From Saprospiraceae bacterium (GTDB lineage Bacteria > Bacteroidota > Bacteroidia > Chitinophagales > Saprospiraceae), in assembly GCA_016717145.1 (NCBI GenBank), contig JADKGD010000073.1, positions 225,039-289,038 of the forward strand: 64,000 nucleotides of DNA, in the 5' to 3' direction. A model generated the notes under the pieces. That model searched no databases and was not told the origin of the DNA. It saw nothing but the letters and a program-made list of their open reading frames with translations. The position numbers were made by a program, and so were the translations under genes. Below, in pieces: positions 45,757-56,926 of this stretch; positions within the stretch are counted from its first letter, which is position 1, and each line of letters starts with the position of its first letter.

Positions 45757-46926
45757 TTAAGAATTTAAGCTCAGTATTTTAATTTCTACGCGTTGATTTT
45801 TTTGTCTGCCATATGCTGTTTTATTATCAGCTACCGGCTTTTTTTTACCATATCCTTTGAATTGGACTTTGTTAGCTTCTACACCTTTGTTGACGAGATA
45901 TTCTGCCACAGCTTTGGCACGGGCGGTACTTAAGCGATCGCAGTAATCGTCAGGTGGCATGCTATTGGTATGCCCTCCTATTTCAATCATAACGTCCGGA
46001 TTATTCATCATAAATCCATATACTTCATCCAGTACTTCATATGATGTTTTATCGATAGAGGTTGTATCTGCTTTAAACTCCAGTTTTTTTATTTCGATCG
46101 TTTGACCCGCTTTTATGCTTGTTCTGTTGAGCTCATGAAGTATTTTGGGTCTGTAGGAATTTGTCGGTGAATTCGAATTGACAATTTCTCCTGTACTTTG
46201 ATTGGATTTTGTTTCGTCCTTTTTGCGTTTGTGCGGAGGAAGCTTTGATTTGTTTTTAGCTATTAAAGGTGGTTCGCCAGGGCAAGCAATTCTTATAATT
46301 TCCGAACCTCCGTCAACAAGGATATTTCCATTATAAGGCATCAGTACAGGTGTCTTGTAATATGCCTGAAAGGTTATGGATCTAATGTTATTCTTTGGAC
46401 TGAATTCAAAGGTGTTTATTTGCCAACTATCATTTGAGACAGGTGCTGATTCGGCCAGTAGTTCTTTTTCATTACAATAACCTGCTCCTCCCCATATACG
46501 CAATACGACAGGCGTATTGTAGTTTGCCATTTTACCTTCAAGTCTGGTAGCACTAATATATCTAGGTGCCCTGGCAAGATGGAGGGTAAATTTATAGCAC
46601 TTTCCCGCTGTTAAATTGGTGTCAAGTCGACTTGATACCGATTCATAAGTTCCATTGTCCCTGACCACCATACCAAGATATGTTTTACGATCAGAAGCAG
46701 GCAGATTATTTTCCCAGAAGCCATTAGGATGTATATCGGGCGGTGACTCAATGGGAAAATTTATTTTACCGCAATCAAACCATCCGGAAATGCCATTGGG
46801 ATCTACTCCCCCTTGTTTTGGTGCATCTTCAAAACTGGGGTTACGCAGTTTGATAGTATCAGCCTGTCCAAAAGTAATTATTGCAATTAGCTGGAATAAA
46901 GCAAAAAATCCAATCGATTTTATCAT
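45757..46926 (-). CDS. secreted OmpA-domain protein with N-terminal carbohydrate-binding-like region
   Basis: 389 residues with a signal peptide (cleavage after ITFGQA). Residues about 25-215 form a beta-rich region (LRNPSFEDAP, GWFDCG, CYKFTLHLARAPRY, ILVDGGSEI) like the galactose-binding modules often fused to gliding-associated OmpA proteins. A Lys/Ser linker leads to a C-terminal OmpA domain (MIEIGGHTNSMPPDDYCDRLS, GYGKKKPVADN, GRQKNQRVEI). It likely tethers the outer membrane to peptidoglycan. Monocistronic. Confidence 0.82.
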   Translation of the reverse strand: MIKSIGFFALFQLIAIITFGQADTIKLRNPSFEDAPKQGGVDPNGISGWFDCGKINFPIESPPDIHPNGFWENNLPASDRKTYLGMVVRDNGTYESVSSRLDTNLTAGKCYKFTLHLARAPRYISATRLEGKMANYNTPVVLRIWGGAGYCNEKELLAESAPVSNDSWQINTFEFSPKNNIRSITFQAYYKTPVLMPYNGNILVDGGSEIIRIACPGEPPLIAKNKSKLPPHKRKKDETKSNQSTGEIVNSNSPTNSYRPKILHELNRTSIKAGQTIEIKKLEFKADTTSIDKTSYEVLDEVYGFMMNNPDVMIEIGGHTNSMPPDDYCDRLSTARAKAVAEYLVNKGVEANKVQFKGYGKKKPVADNKTAYGRQKNQRVEIKILSLNS

Positions 46927-46994
46927 ATTTATATAGAAAGCTATTATATTTGACTATTAACGTATAAAAGTATCCTTTTTGTTGCGAAAAGATG

Positions 46995-47017
46995 GTCGTT
47001 AAATAATTATTAACGAC
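46995..47017. repeat. perfect 8-bp inverted repeat upstream of the OmpA-domain gene
   Basis: GTCGTTAA-N7-TTAACGAC lies between the dgt stop and the OmpA start. It has no T run after it, so an operator is as likely as a terminator. Confidence 0.4.
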
Positions 47018-47092
47018 TTATAGGCTTTTATTTTCGACATAAAATATAATGCATCTTCCAATCATTTGAATTTTTAATTATTTTCGGGTAAG

Positions 47093-48472
47093 TTATTTGT
47101 GCGAGGGAATGTCTATGCCTTTCATTTTACGGTACATTTCTGTTGCATAGCCGTCTGTCATGCCAGAGACAAAATCAAGAACACCCATGGTTTTTTCATA
47201 TGGGCTCACATCATCTTTTGACAGATTATATTGTGTGGGTATAAGGTGAAGACATTTGTTTTCGAGGGCCGTTCTATTTTCATTCAGAACAGCATTTATA
47301 AATACAGATAATATTTCAGACATGACATTATAACCTGCCAATTCTACTTCAATAACAGAATGATGGTTATAAATTCTGGTAACAGAGATCTCATTTATGG
47401 TTGATAAATAATGACAGGATTTAGCTACTTCATCTACCAGTGTACTATTAAAATGACCGCTTAATATCTCTTCTTCATTGTTTAAAAAAACTTCAGTAGC
47501 CCTTGATACAAGGCCATTAATACATTTTGCCCGCAGATATGAAATTGCTTCATTGTCGTCACTTATTTTGTTAAGAACATCTTTAGTTCGATCCAAAGTT
47601 GAATTTTGTCCTATCAACTCTCCGATTAAAGACAAAAAAGCATGTTCTATTTCTATTCTGGATAAGATGCCGATTCTATGTGCATCTTCCATATCAATAA
47701 TTCTATAACATATATCATCTGCTGCTTCGACAAGGTAAACGAAAGGATGTCGGTATGGCCTTCCTGCCTGATCAATCATATCAAATCTTTCCACAATGTC
47801 ATCAAACGCTTTCTTATCAGATTGAAAATAACCGTACTTTTTACGATGTATATATTTTTTATCCAATGCATCTGAGGAACATGGATATTTGAGTATAGAC
47901 GCTAGTGTCACATACATAAGTCTTTGACCACCTTCAAGCTTTCCTTTAAATTGTCTGGTAAGCAGTCTGAGTGCATTAGCATTTCCTTCAAAATTTATAA
48001 GGTCTGACCATTCATGTTCCTTAAAATGACTTTTTAGGTTTGAATTGTTGAGTTGTTGATCTGCATGGCTAATAAAAAAATGAGAAATAGCTTTTTCTCC
48101 TGAATGTCCAAATGCAGGGTTTCCCAGATCATGTGCCAGGCAAGCAGATGAAATGACACCTGATAATTCGTATTGATAAAATGAACACTGATCTTCAGTA
48201 AATGTAGACCTGTGTTTTTTGTTTAGTTCTTGCCCAATAATAGATCCTAGTGATCTGCCTACAGAAGCGACTTCCAACGAGTGCGTCAATCTGTTGTGAA
48301 CAAATACATTCCCGGGAAGCGGAAAAACTTGTGTCTTATTTTGAAGTCTTCTGAATGCGGATAAAAAGATAATTCTGTCATAATCTCTGGTAAATTCAGA
48401 TCTTACACTCTGACTACCCGATGCTTCAAATCCAAATCTGGCATATGAAATACAATCTCCCCAATGCTGCAT
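47093..48472 (-). CDS. dgt: deoxyguanosinetriphosphate triphosphohydrolase-like protein
   Basis: 459-residue HD-domain enzyme that hydrolyses dGTP or other dNTPs to the nucleoside and triphosphate. The start FTRDYDRIIFLSAFRRLQNKTQ and the HD motifs HNRLTHSLEVASVGRSLG, CLAHDLGNPAFGHSGE and VEAADDICYRIIDMEDA hold the metal-binding His/Asp residues. Length is normal. In bacteria such enzymes balance dNTP pools and can restrict phage. No phage-defence neighbours are visible. Confidence 0.92.
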   Translation of the reverse strand: MQHWGDCISYARFGFEASGSQSVRSEFTRDYDRIIFLSAFRRLQNKTQVFPLPGNVFVHNRLTHSLEVASVGRSLGSIIGQELNKKHRSTFTEDQCSFYQYELSGVISSACLAHDLGNPAFGHSGEKAISHFFISHADQQLNNSNLKSHFKEHEWSDLINFEGNANALRLLTRQFKGKLEGGQRLMYVTLASILKYPCSSDALDKKYIHRKKYGYFQSDKKAFDDIVERFDMIDQAGRPYRHPFVYLVEAADDICYRIIDMEDAHRIGILSRIEIEHAFLSLIGELIGQNSTLDRTKDVLNKISDDNEAISYLRAKCINGLVSRATEVFLNNEEEILSGHFNSTLVDEVAKSCHYLSTINEISVTRIYNHHSVIEVELAGYNVMSEILSVFINAVLNENRTALENKCLHLIPTQYNLSKDDVSPYEKTMGVLDFVSGMTDGYATEMYRKMKGIDIPSHK

Positions 48473-48595
48473 TTTTCCTGTTTAATTAATATGCGCAAAG
48501 GTAATTAAAATTGAAGACTAAATATTTGACTTTCCAATTAGTACTAAAACAAGTTAAAGTTTGACAAGCAGATGTCAAATGTCAATTTTAAAATT

Positions 48596-49303
48596 TTACT
48601 TATCTTGCTTAGCAAACACCTTTTTAAGTAAATCTGATGTACGCTGTGATAAATCTGTCCTTATACCCAGCTCTTTCTTTTCAACTAGGGAAAATAGCCC
48701 AAACAGCGCTTTATTAGTCACATGATCTGCAAGATCTGGATTTACCTTAGTGATAAATGGTATGGTGTTGTATTTATTGATGGCATCTTTCCATAAATCC
48801 AAAGCTCCAAATTTATTTAGTGATGTTATCATCACCGGTTTAAATTCATTGTAAAGAGCGGTATTGGTTTTGTTATTCAAATAGGTTGTTGCAGCATTTT
48901 TTTGGCCCATTAGAATGCCCATCACATCTTCAAATGTCATTTGTTTTATTGCATTCAGGAAGATTGGTCCTGCTTTCAAAGCTGCATCTTCAGCGGCTTT
49001 ATTTATTTTTTTGATGGCCTCTTCTTCCAGATTGGAAAAACCCGGGATAAACTTTAATTTGTCAATCACCTTTGTAGCTTCCTCTGGTAGGAGGATTTTA
49101 TATATAGATGCATAATAACCGTCAGTAGCCGAAAGCGACTTTACACTCTGATCTACTCCTTTATTTAAGGCTTCTTTCAATCCGGCGCTAATGTCAGCAT
49201 TGGTAAGAGGAACTGAATTTACAGTATCCATGACCTTTTGAAGATCAGCAGGATCACATGAAAATAAAAACAAGGGAAGCAACAAAAGATATAAATGACG
49301 CAT
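48596..49303 (-). CDS. DUF4197 lipoprotein
   Basis: 235 residues with a lipoprotein signal peptide (LFLFSC, Cys16). The DUF4197 pattern follows: GLKEALNKGVDQSVKSLS, YKILLPEEATKV, LNRAAEDAA-like INKAAEDAALKA, and ALFGLFSLVEKKELGIRTD near the end. The domain is all-helical and of unknown role; it is widespread in Proteobacteria and Bacteroidota. The gene is alone between dgt and the MoxR gene. Confidence 0.9.
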   Translation of the reverse strand: MRHLYLLLLPLFLFSCDPADLQKVMDTVNSVPLTNADISAGLKEALNKGVDQSVKSLSATDGYYASIYKILLPEEATKVIDKLKFIPGFSNLEEEAIKKINKAAEDAALKAGPIFLNAIKQMTFEDVMGILMGQKNAATTYLNNKTNTALYNEFKPVMITSLNKFGALDLWKDAINKYNTIPFITKVNPDLADHVTNKALFGLFSLVEKKELGIRTDLSQRTSDLLKKVFAKQDK

Positions 49304-49354
49304 GTGTTTAATATTTATAAAAAATTATACCATGAAGTGAAAAGCTATTAATGC

Positions 49355-50323
49355 TTAAAACAATTTTTTGATGATTTCTTCTTCTGATACACCTTCGGCT
49401 TCAGCCTTATAATTTTTCACAACCCTATGTCTTAGTACATAATTGGCAATTGCTTGAACATCTTCTTTATCAGGTGAATATTTGCCATTTATTGCTGCAT
49501 GACATTTAGCGCCCAAAACTAGATACTGGGATGCTCTTGGGCCTGCACCCCAGGAGATGTAATTGTTGACTTCTGTTGTTGCCATAGGGGTGTTTGGTCT
49601 TGTTTTTGAAGCTAGAGAAACAGCATATTCCAAAACATTGTCCGAAATAGGTATCTTCCTAACAAGAGATTGAAATCCAAGAATTTGATCTCCTGTAAGT
49701 ATGTTTTTAAGGATGTATTGATCATTGGAAGTTGTACTTTTTACTACCTCCACTTCTTCAGCATAACTTGGATAATCCAATGGAATATTAAACATAAATC
49801 TGTCCAGCTGTGCTTCAGGCAACGGGTAAGTTCCCTCCTGTTCAATCGGGTTTTGAGTTGCCAGCACAAAAAATGGTTTTGGCAGTACGTGTTTGATACC
49901 TGCAACAGTAGCAGATCTTTCCTGCATGGCTTCCAATAAGGCTGCCTGTGTTTTTGGCGGCGTTCTGTTGATTTCGTCTGCAAGTAAGATATTGGTAAAT
50001 AAAGGTCCTTTATTAAATTTAAAATGTCTGTTTTCATCCAATATCTCTGACCCTGTAATATCAGACGGCATAAGGTCTGGCGTAAACTGGATTCTTTTAA
50101 AGTCAAGATCCAAGACATCTGCAATCGTACTGACCAATAATGTTTTTGCAAGTCCCGGAACACCAACCAATAAACTATGACCATTGGAAAATAAAGAAAT
50201 AATGACCGCTTTTACTACATCGTCTTGTCCAATGATGACCTTCCCAATCTCAGCCCTAAGGTCTTTAAAAGATTGTGCCATCGCGTCAACGGCTTGAACA
50301 TCTGAATTATATCCTGAATTCAT
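49355..50323 (-). CDS. MoxR-family AAA+ ATPase
   Basis: 322 residues. Walker A is GVPGLAKTLLVS, Walker B ILLADEINRTPPKTQAALLEAMQE, sensor 1 FVLATQNPIEQEGTYPLPEAQLDRF and a C-terminal lid domain with sensor 2. MoxR proteins act as chaperones that insert metal or cofactors, usually beside VWA-domain and DUF58 proteins; none of those is adjacent here. It diverges from the SPFH gene across 170 bp. Confidence 0.93.
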   Translation of the reverse strand: MNSGYNSDVQAVDAMAQSFKDLRAEIGKVIIGQDDVVKAVIISLFSNGHSLLVGVPGLAKTLLVSTIADVLDLDFKRIQFTPDLMPSDITGSEILDENRHFKFNKGPLFTNILLADEINRTPPKTQAALLEAMQERSATVAGIKHVLPKPFFVLATQNPIEQEGTYPLPEAQLDRFMFNIPLDYPSYAEEVEVVKSTTSNDQYILKNILTGDQILGFQSLVRKIPISDNVLEYAVSLASKTRPNTPMATTEVNNYISWGAGPRASQYLVLGAKCHAAINGKYSPDKEDVQAIANYVLRHRVVKNYKAEAEGVSEEEIIKKLF

Positions 50324-50493
50324 ATTTTGATTTAAATTAAAGTGTAAAGTTACAAATTGTATGACACAAACGACTATTAAGACAATTTTGTTTGATTATT
50401 TATAAAAAAATTAACTAAAGTTGAACTATAATATATAACTTTTTGTTAAGCAAAACGATATCATATTGATATCATAATAATAAATTGAAATAA

Positions 50494-51354
50494 ATGAAAA
50501 CAGAACAAACAATTAGCCCTTCATCGGGGTATCTTATGCTTGCAGTAAGTTTAGCCTTATTGATATTATCCATCTTAAATTTTTTGTTCCAATGGGTATT
50601 TATCGGTTTTAGTGGCTTAGGTATTTTCGTAAGTCTATTCATTCTTTGCGGGTTCATGGCTATTGAGCCTAATAGTGCCAGAGTTATGACATTATTTGGT
50701 GACTATAAAGGGACTATTAAGGAATCGGGTTTTTATTGGGCCAATCCATTTCTTATTAAGAGAAAAATATCTCAACGGGCACACAATCTTGAAACAACTC
50801 AGCTAAAAGTTAATGACAAGCAAGGTAATCCAATTATGATTGCAGCAGTTGTTGTATGGAAAGTTTCGGATACTTTCAGAGCTGCATTTGATGTTGAAAA
50901 TTATGTAAAATTTGTTGAAATCCAAAGTGAGTCAGCACTGAGAAAAATGGCCATGGCATACTCTTACGATAATTTTGAAGACGAGACGGCTGAAATTACA
51001 TTGAGATCCAGTTCTACAGAGATTAATGAAATGCTTGAAAACGAAATTTCTGAAAGGTTATCTCTTGCCGGTATTGAAGTGATTGAAGCAAGGATAAGCC
51101 ACCTAGCTTATTCTCAGGAGATTGCAAGTGCTATGTTGCAGCGTCAACAGGCTTCAGCAGTAGTTGCAGCAAGAAGTAAAATAGTAGAAGGAGCCGTTGG
51201 TATGGTGGAAATGGCGCTTGAAGCACTTAACAAAAAAGGTATCGTACATCTTGATGAAGAAAAAAAGGCTGCTATGGTAAGTAATCTTCTTGTTGTTCTG
51301 TGTTCTGATAAATCAGCTTCTCCTGTTGTAAATACTGGAACACTACATCACTAA
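50494..51354 (+). CDS. SPFH/Band 7 (stomatin-like) membrane protein
   Basis: 286 residues. Two hydrophobic segments near the N-terminus (15-35, 42-60) precede the SPFH domain (AIEPNSARVMTLFGDYKGTI, NPF, ISQRAHNLETTQLKVNDKQG, VWKVSDTFRAAFDVENY), ending in a coiled segment with ASAVVAARSKIVEGA. Such proteins assemble into large membrane scaffolds. A tiny ribbon-helix-helix gene begins 6 bp after its stop, and the pair is followed by a terminator, so it is a two-gene operon. Confidence 0.9.
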   Translation: MKTEQTISPSSGYLMLAVSLALLILSILNFLFQWVFIGFSGLGIFVSLFILCGFMAIEPNSARVMTLFGDYKGTIKESGFYWANPFLIKRKISQRAHNLETTQLKVNDKQGNPIMIAAVVVWKVSDTFRAAFDVENYVKFVEIQSESALRKMAMAYSYDNFEDETAEITLRSSSTEINEMLENEISERLSLAGIEVIEARISHLAYSQEIASAMLQRQQASAVVAARSKIVEGAVGMVEMALEALNKKGIVHLDEEKKAAMVSNLLVVLCSDKSASPVVNTGTLHH

Positions 51355-51360
51355 ATATTC

Positions 51361-51549
51361 ATGAGCGAAAAAAAATCATTTGTATTGAGGTTAAATGCCA
51401 AAACGTATGAAGCGCTTGAAAAGTGGGCAGCTGACGAGTTTCGCAGTGTCAATGGTCAATTGGAATTTATTATCGATAAATCTTTAAAGGATGCCAAACG
51501 ATATAAAAAACAAGATAATCAGGAAACGAATAATTTGAAAACAGATTAG
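51361..51549 (+). CDS. small Arc/MetJ-type ribbon-helix-helix protein
   Basis: 62 residues. The pattern SFVLRLNAKTYEALEKWAAD gives the beta-strand and first helix of a ribbon-helix-helix fold, and SVNGQLEFIIDKSLKDAKR the second helix. Such small proteins bind DNA as dimers. It follows the SPFH gene directly and I recall the pairing as common in Bacteroidota. It may regulate the operon, or attach it to DNA (inference). No toxin gene is near, so a toxin-antitoxin role is unlikely. Confidence 0.78.
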   Translation: MSEKKSFVLRLNAKTYEALEKWAADEFRSVNGQLEFIIDKSLKDAKRYKKQDNQETNNLKTD

Positions 51550-51560
51550 AAGTACTTAAT

Positions 51561-51605
51561 AAAAAAAATGGCCATGTTAAACATATTGACATGGCCATTT
51601 TTTTT
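51561..51605. terminator. bidirectional terminator
   Basis: AAAATGGCCATGT pairs with ACATGGCCATTTT over an 11-nt loop, with long A and T flanks, between the RHH gene and the convergent porV gene. Confidence 0.85.
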
Positions 51606-51625
51606 ATATCATCCTTTTTTTCTTT

Positions 51626-52879
51626 TTATTCTTCTGTTTCCCCTTTAAATACCGAAAAATCAAAGAGTAATGAGAATCTAAGCGTATTGTCTAGTGGGTT
51701 TGGAATGGTAGAAGTTGGAATCAGATATGATAAATTAATTCCAAATACATTATATTTCACGCCAGCTCCGACAGTAAAGAATCTCCGATTACCTTTTTCT
51801 TTGCTTTCATAATAATAACCACCTCTGAAGGCAAACTGCTTATCGTACCAATATTCCAGGCCTAAACCAAATGAGAGCTCTTTGAGTTCTTCATTAAAAC
51901 CGCCCTGAGCATCTCCAAATGAACCAAGCATACCAGAGAAAAGAGATTTCTCCCGGTAGTCACCAATACCATTTTTATCTTTATCAAAATCCGGATTTAC
52001 TACTTCCTTTCCGTCCACAACCATCAATCGAGTGATTGGTGTAGGTATCATTAATTTATTCATATCCAAGGCAATGGTCAGACTGTTGAATTTGTCCAGG
52101 TCAAGCTTTAAAGCTGTACCCAGGCCAAAGTTTGAAGGTATAAAATCTTTTACCACATTGTCTCTGGTATATGAAATCTTTGATCCGATGTTTGTCAAAG
52201 CAAGACCGTAAGACCATTCAGCTTTATATCCCCCAAGCGTTGTTTTTGTTCGGTAGTTAAGACCAAAATCTGCTGCAAATGCTGTTGCTGTATTAATATC
52301 AATGCCCTGCACATTAAGTCCTGAAGCAAGATTGGAAAAAATATATTTACCTGTAAGTGATGCTGAAAATTTATCACCCAACTTTCTTGCATAAGCCAAA
52401 GAAAATTCACCTTCCCGTGGCCTTCCTGTTCCAAGTGAACCTCCTTGAGTATCTGTAAAATCTATGTCTCCAAGTGAAAAAAATCTTATCCCGCCGCCAA
52501 TTGCCTGATTGGCATCAAGTTTGTAAAATCCCGAAACATATAATAAGAAGATATCATCCAGATTTAAATTACGTAACCAAGGTGTATAAGTCATCGAAAA
52601 ACCTGAATTATCCTCTGCAAAAACCAAACTGGATGCGTTATAATGCATCGTATTGGCATCAGGTGCTAATGCAACGCCTACATCACCCATAGCCCCACCA
52701 CGAGCATCAGGTACTATACGCAAGAAAGGAACCGCAGTCAATAATGTATTTGAAATACAGACTCCATTATTGTCAACTACACACCCTTTATTAGGGTCAA
52801 AAACCTGACTTTTTGCCACTATCGGCAATATTAAAACTATACAAAGTAAAAGGTATCTCATCATGTTATTCATACTCAT
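51626..52879 (-). CDS. porV: type IX secretion outer-membrane protein PorV
   Basis: 417 residues with signal peptide. The N-terminal LLTAVPFLRIVPDARGGAMG, DVGVALAPDANTMHYNASS is diagnostic for PorV/LptO. The rest is an OmpP1/FadL-like beta-barrel with alternating strands and a C-terminus FSLLFDFSVFKGETEE. PorV carries sorted CTD proteins from the SprA translocon to the PorU sortase, so finding it downstream of porU on the same strand is expected. Start could also be MRYLLL, six codons in. Confidence 0.92.
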   Translation of the reverse strand: MSMNNMMRYLLLCIVLILPIVAKSQVFDPNKGCVVDNNGVCISNTLLTAVPFLRIVPDARGGAMGDVGVALAPDANTMHYNASSLVFAEDNSGFSMTYTPWLRNLNLDDIFLLYVSGFYKLDANQAIGGGIRFFSLGDIDFTDTQGGSLGTGRPREGEFSLAYARKLGDKFSASLTGKYIFSNLASGLNVQGIDINTATAFAADFGLNYRTKTTLGGYKAEWSYGLALTNIGSKISYTRDNVVKDFIPSNFGLGTALKLDLDKFNSLTIALDMNKLMIPTPITRLMVVDGKEVVNPDFDKDKNGIGDYREKSLFSGMLGSFGDAQGGFNEELKELSFGLGLEYWYDKQFAFRGGYYYESKEKGNRRFFTVGAGVKYNVFGINLSYLIPTSTIPNPLDNTLRFSLLFDFSVFKGETEE

Positions 52880-52930
52880 TATTTATAAAACGCTGCAATA
52901 TTACAAAATTATATTTCTTCAAGTCATAAA

Positions 52931-55900
52931 TTAAAGTATAATTAGTTTCTCGAAGCCACTTTCTCTGGTTAGGTTAAGTTCTTTAGCATGGACTTTTACT
53001 TTATACAGGTATATACCTTTTGCCAATTTTGATTCAAAGTCATCTCTTCCATTCCAATTGATATCATTAACTCTAAATCCTGAAGAATATTTTGTTTGCA
53101 CAACACTTTTTACCAATTTTCCTGAAATAGTATAAATATCAACGATAATATCCAGCTCAGTATTAGCTAAATCATGTTCAAACTGGAATAATGTACTTGT
53201 TGTGAATGGATTTGGATAATTCAACACATGTTTGAGAACGCCTTTCCCATTTTCAGCTACCAGAAACTCTGTTCTGCGTTCAGCTGAATTTCCCGAAATG
53301 TCCCATGCCTTCGCCACAATATTATGTGTTCCTTTTTCAAGCTTGCTGAGCGGAAATCTAACCTTTCCACTGGTAAAGTCATCTTTTTTAGCTTCATAAA
53401 AATCATTTAGAATATAAATGTTCTGGTTATTACCATCCAGTACCGCTGTAATATCCTGCCCCACGGCATTTCCCGTGACATTAATACCTAAGTCATCTGT
53501 CAATTTCAACAATAGGACAGGATCCGCATTTGTCAGACCGCCAAAAATAAAACTTTCATCATTCATAAATACATCCAATTTTGGGCCCTCTTCATCTACA
53601 ATTACATCTTTTGCTGATCCACCGATTATAAAATTTTTAAAACGCCACCTGCATCTACAGTTTTTCCGTCCGTGGCATAATAAGAAATCCTTCCTTCACC
53701 ATATGAATAATTTATATTTTTTGGTGCCCAGAAACTAAATGACCATTTTCCATTTATTACAGAAGCGGCACCCTTAAAAAGAATATTTTTGTACGATGTA
53801 TATGGAAATTTTGGAGACGCGTTATCATTGGATAATGTCTGAAATGTCGATCTTTTATCAAATACCGTTGGGTAAATCGTTCCGTTAAATGTTGTGATGA
53901 CCTGACCCGTTGCATCGCCTATATATCCTTCTATTATAACTTTTTCCAACGCATTTATAGTATCTTTGACAGTTGATGCATTTTTGCCATTGACCAATGA
54001 AGTATAAATATCATATTTTGGCATAGCAACAGGAAGCGAAGGATCACCAAGCAAGGTAAATTTTCTTGAGTTTACCCTAAATCCATCTCCGGTGTATTTA
54101 TTTTTTCCCTCTCCTAATGCAAATCCTAATGTAGGCGCATTTCCATTACTTTTTTTATATAAAAGTTCATGTACTGCATTTGTCAGGTCTTTGTTAGAAT
54201 TTGTATAAACTGCTCTTGTTGTTGTCATAAGGGCTATAGCTCCGCCTTTGGGATTTAATACTGCAAATTCTGCAGGTGATACTACCGCAGGGTCATCATA
54301 AGCTCCGAAAGAACAAGTGGCTGTTACCATTACTGTCAGACTATTAATATTTGTCCAGGATTGTAAATCAGGCACTGTAAGTACACGTTCCTGAGCCCAT
54401 CCAAGTGGACCGCCATGACCAAGATAGGTAAGCGATAACTGGCCTTTAAAAATGTTGTCATTTAAAGATTTGCTAGCTTCAGGATATCTGTTTTCTCCAG
54501 GAGTAGATACTTGTTTATATGCATCGAGGTATACTTTTTGCTGATTATAAAGTATATGTCGCGCCTCATCCAGTTTGGCAATGTCATCCATGTCGTTGAT
54601 GTGGGTATTGAAATCTTCGTCATCTGCAGTATAGCCGTTCCTCAGCCGCCAATCGCCATAAACATCCTCAGAAGTCTCATAATGAACAATTTTATCTACC
54701 AAGGTTTTTGCTTCCTCAACAGATTTGGCAGGCAGTCTGCCTATATAAATATCCATTCCACCTATAAGGTTAACACCTTCCTGGTCACCTAGTAAACCAT
54801 AAAAGTCATCTGAAGGAAATCCATCTATAGGGTTAAAAGACTCATCCGTTTCGTATACGGGCACAAAGTTTTCAGAGTTTATTTCCTTTACCAATCCTTT
54901 GTAATCATAAGAGCCGTCGCCAAATAGTAAAAGATATCGAAAATCAGGATTTCTGTTAAGCAACAATTTTGCCATATCTCTAATAGCGGCAGGATCTACC
55001 TTGCCGCTACTGAATTCATTATATACCTCATTAGTTTCTGCTGCAATTACTTTAAATCCTGAAATATTTTGTCTGTGTTCAGCAAGTCTTAGCGCTTCAG
55101 ATTTAAATATGGGGTGATATACAATAATCATTTTTTCGTCCTTTATCCTGTGGAGATTTTGATTTGAAATTTTCCCCAACGCCATTGGTTCAAATGCACC
55201 GGATGATTTATTATGTGCAATAAATTCGTGCACCGCTGCTTTTGGCTTAAATAGTAATCTACTGTTTTTTACTAAGACTTCCTCAGGGTGGAAAGGATTG
55301 GTTACATCCCAAACGATTTGATTTGAATGGTCTTTGATATCAAATGCTGCTGTTCCGGCTGATTTTGTTTCACGGCTTCTGAATGGAAGTTGCCCATTAT
55401 TCATGACAAGTTCACGACTGGATATAATCTGTAAGTAGTCCAGCCAACCTTCTGACTCCGACGATACTGAAGGGTATGTAATTTTTACTGATGGATTAAC
55501 ATCTGATATAGTAAATGATTCCTTTATAATTGCTTTTTTTGCGTACAATGATTCAGCATCCTGAACAGAAACTGACTGAATGGATTTTGTAATATTTTTA
55601 GTTCCAATTGATAATGTAACTGATGAAGAAGAACTGCTTCTACCAGCAAAAACCATACTCACTTCAATAGCTTTGGTGTTGTTAAATCCGGTAAAATCAA
55701 ATTCCGAATTAAAAGACCTGTCTCTTGTTGTTTTAAAAATTTCTCCATACCATTCTTTACCGGTACCTTCTGACGCCGTATAAGCACCCAAAAGGTTGGT
55801 TTTATCTTCTTCAAATCGCTGGGTCATGTCATAATATCTGGTCTCAAAATCTGCGATATCTGTAATTTCAGCAGATTTATTGACTCTAAGGCCATCCTGA

Positions 55901-56766
55901 TTATCTATTTTTATAAAATAGTAATTTTTATTTTCATATATATTTTTGTCGAATGTAAATTCATTGCTTTTTGGGATATAATTCCAAATATCGGCACCTT
56001 CAGCGTAAAACAAGATAAAATCACTGGCATCAAATTTTCCATCTTCTTCACCGGAAACATAAATACTTAATTCAGTAAGATCATCAGTTCTGGGTATATT
56101 GTTGGCTTCTGGTAACCGCCCCCCACGATTTCCAAATATTTTTATTTTCTTGGGGTTTATACCTGCAAGCGTGATCCCAAGTTTTGATTCAAGAAACGAT
56201 TTGTCAATTTTGAAAATACCTGTTTTATCAACAGAAATCTTGTAAATATCACCATTTTCCAATACTGAATTAAATGTTGCATCCGGGCTGCGATTTCCGA
56301 TTGATAAATAATCTGCATAATAAACAGTTATACTGAAAGTTGACAGTCTTTCAATTCTGCCATCCTGAGTTTTTCTAAACGGTAATACTGAAGTATTTAA
56401 ACTGTAGAGTCCTCTGATTTCAGTAACATCAGCATCAGCTGCAAATTCGGAATGTTGTATTTTTGATAATAATGGCTCTGTAACTTGAACTATTTGTTTT
56501 ATTCCTTCTGTTAGTTTTACGCGTAACACTTTTTTATAAGTACTGGGTTTTTTATTATAAAACAAACTAGTGCCGGGTATGGCATCATGGTTAATTCCGT
56601 TTTCAAAAATTAATTTTGTTTCTTCTAATTCACCCGTTTTAATCCAATCCAGTTTATATTCAAATGTCTCTTCGTTTTGTCCAAATGATGTGAAGGATAA
56701 ACAAATAAAAAATAAAAAATAATATGGTCTAAACCCTGATATTGAAGTATTCATAAAAATTGACAT
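52931..56766 (-). CDS. porU: type IX secretion C-terminal signal peptidase/sortase PorU, frameshifted
   Basis: About 1,278 residues when merged, the usual PorU size. A signal peptide is followed by an N-terminal domain and the gingipain-like C25 peptidase domain with LGHGGPLGWAQERVL (catalytic His) and VTATCSFGAYDDP (catalytic Cys). The frame stops at 53626 after GGVLKIL; a missing base in the A4/T5 tract (53630-53642) restores KNFIIGGSAKDVIVDEEGPK and the C-terminal part ending GFEKLIIL. PorU cleaves the sorting domain and attaches cargo to A-LPS. porV lies 51 bp downstream. Confidence 0.92.
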
Positions 56767-56926
56767 ATTGTTTTTTTAATACAATTAAATCATTAAATTA
56801 GTTGTAGTAAACTAAAATAATGTTAAAATCATTTTCGTTTCGACTTAAAACGATCATCTTTGTCGTTGTATTGCACTCAGTTTGTTAATGTGAGGAAATT
56901 ATAAATTATTTTTTAAACAACCGATT

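Noticed and set aside
47093..48472. dgt as part of a phage-defence island
   Set aside because: Neighbours are ordinary housekeeping or envelope genes, with no defence signature.
51361..51549. RHH protein as an antitoxin
   Set aside because: No toxin-like partner; the adjacent gene is an SPFH protein and a terminator follows.
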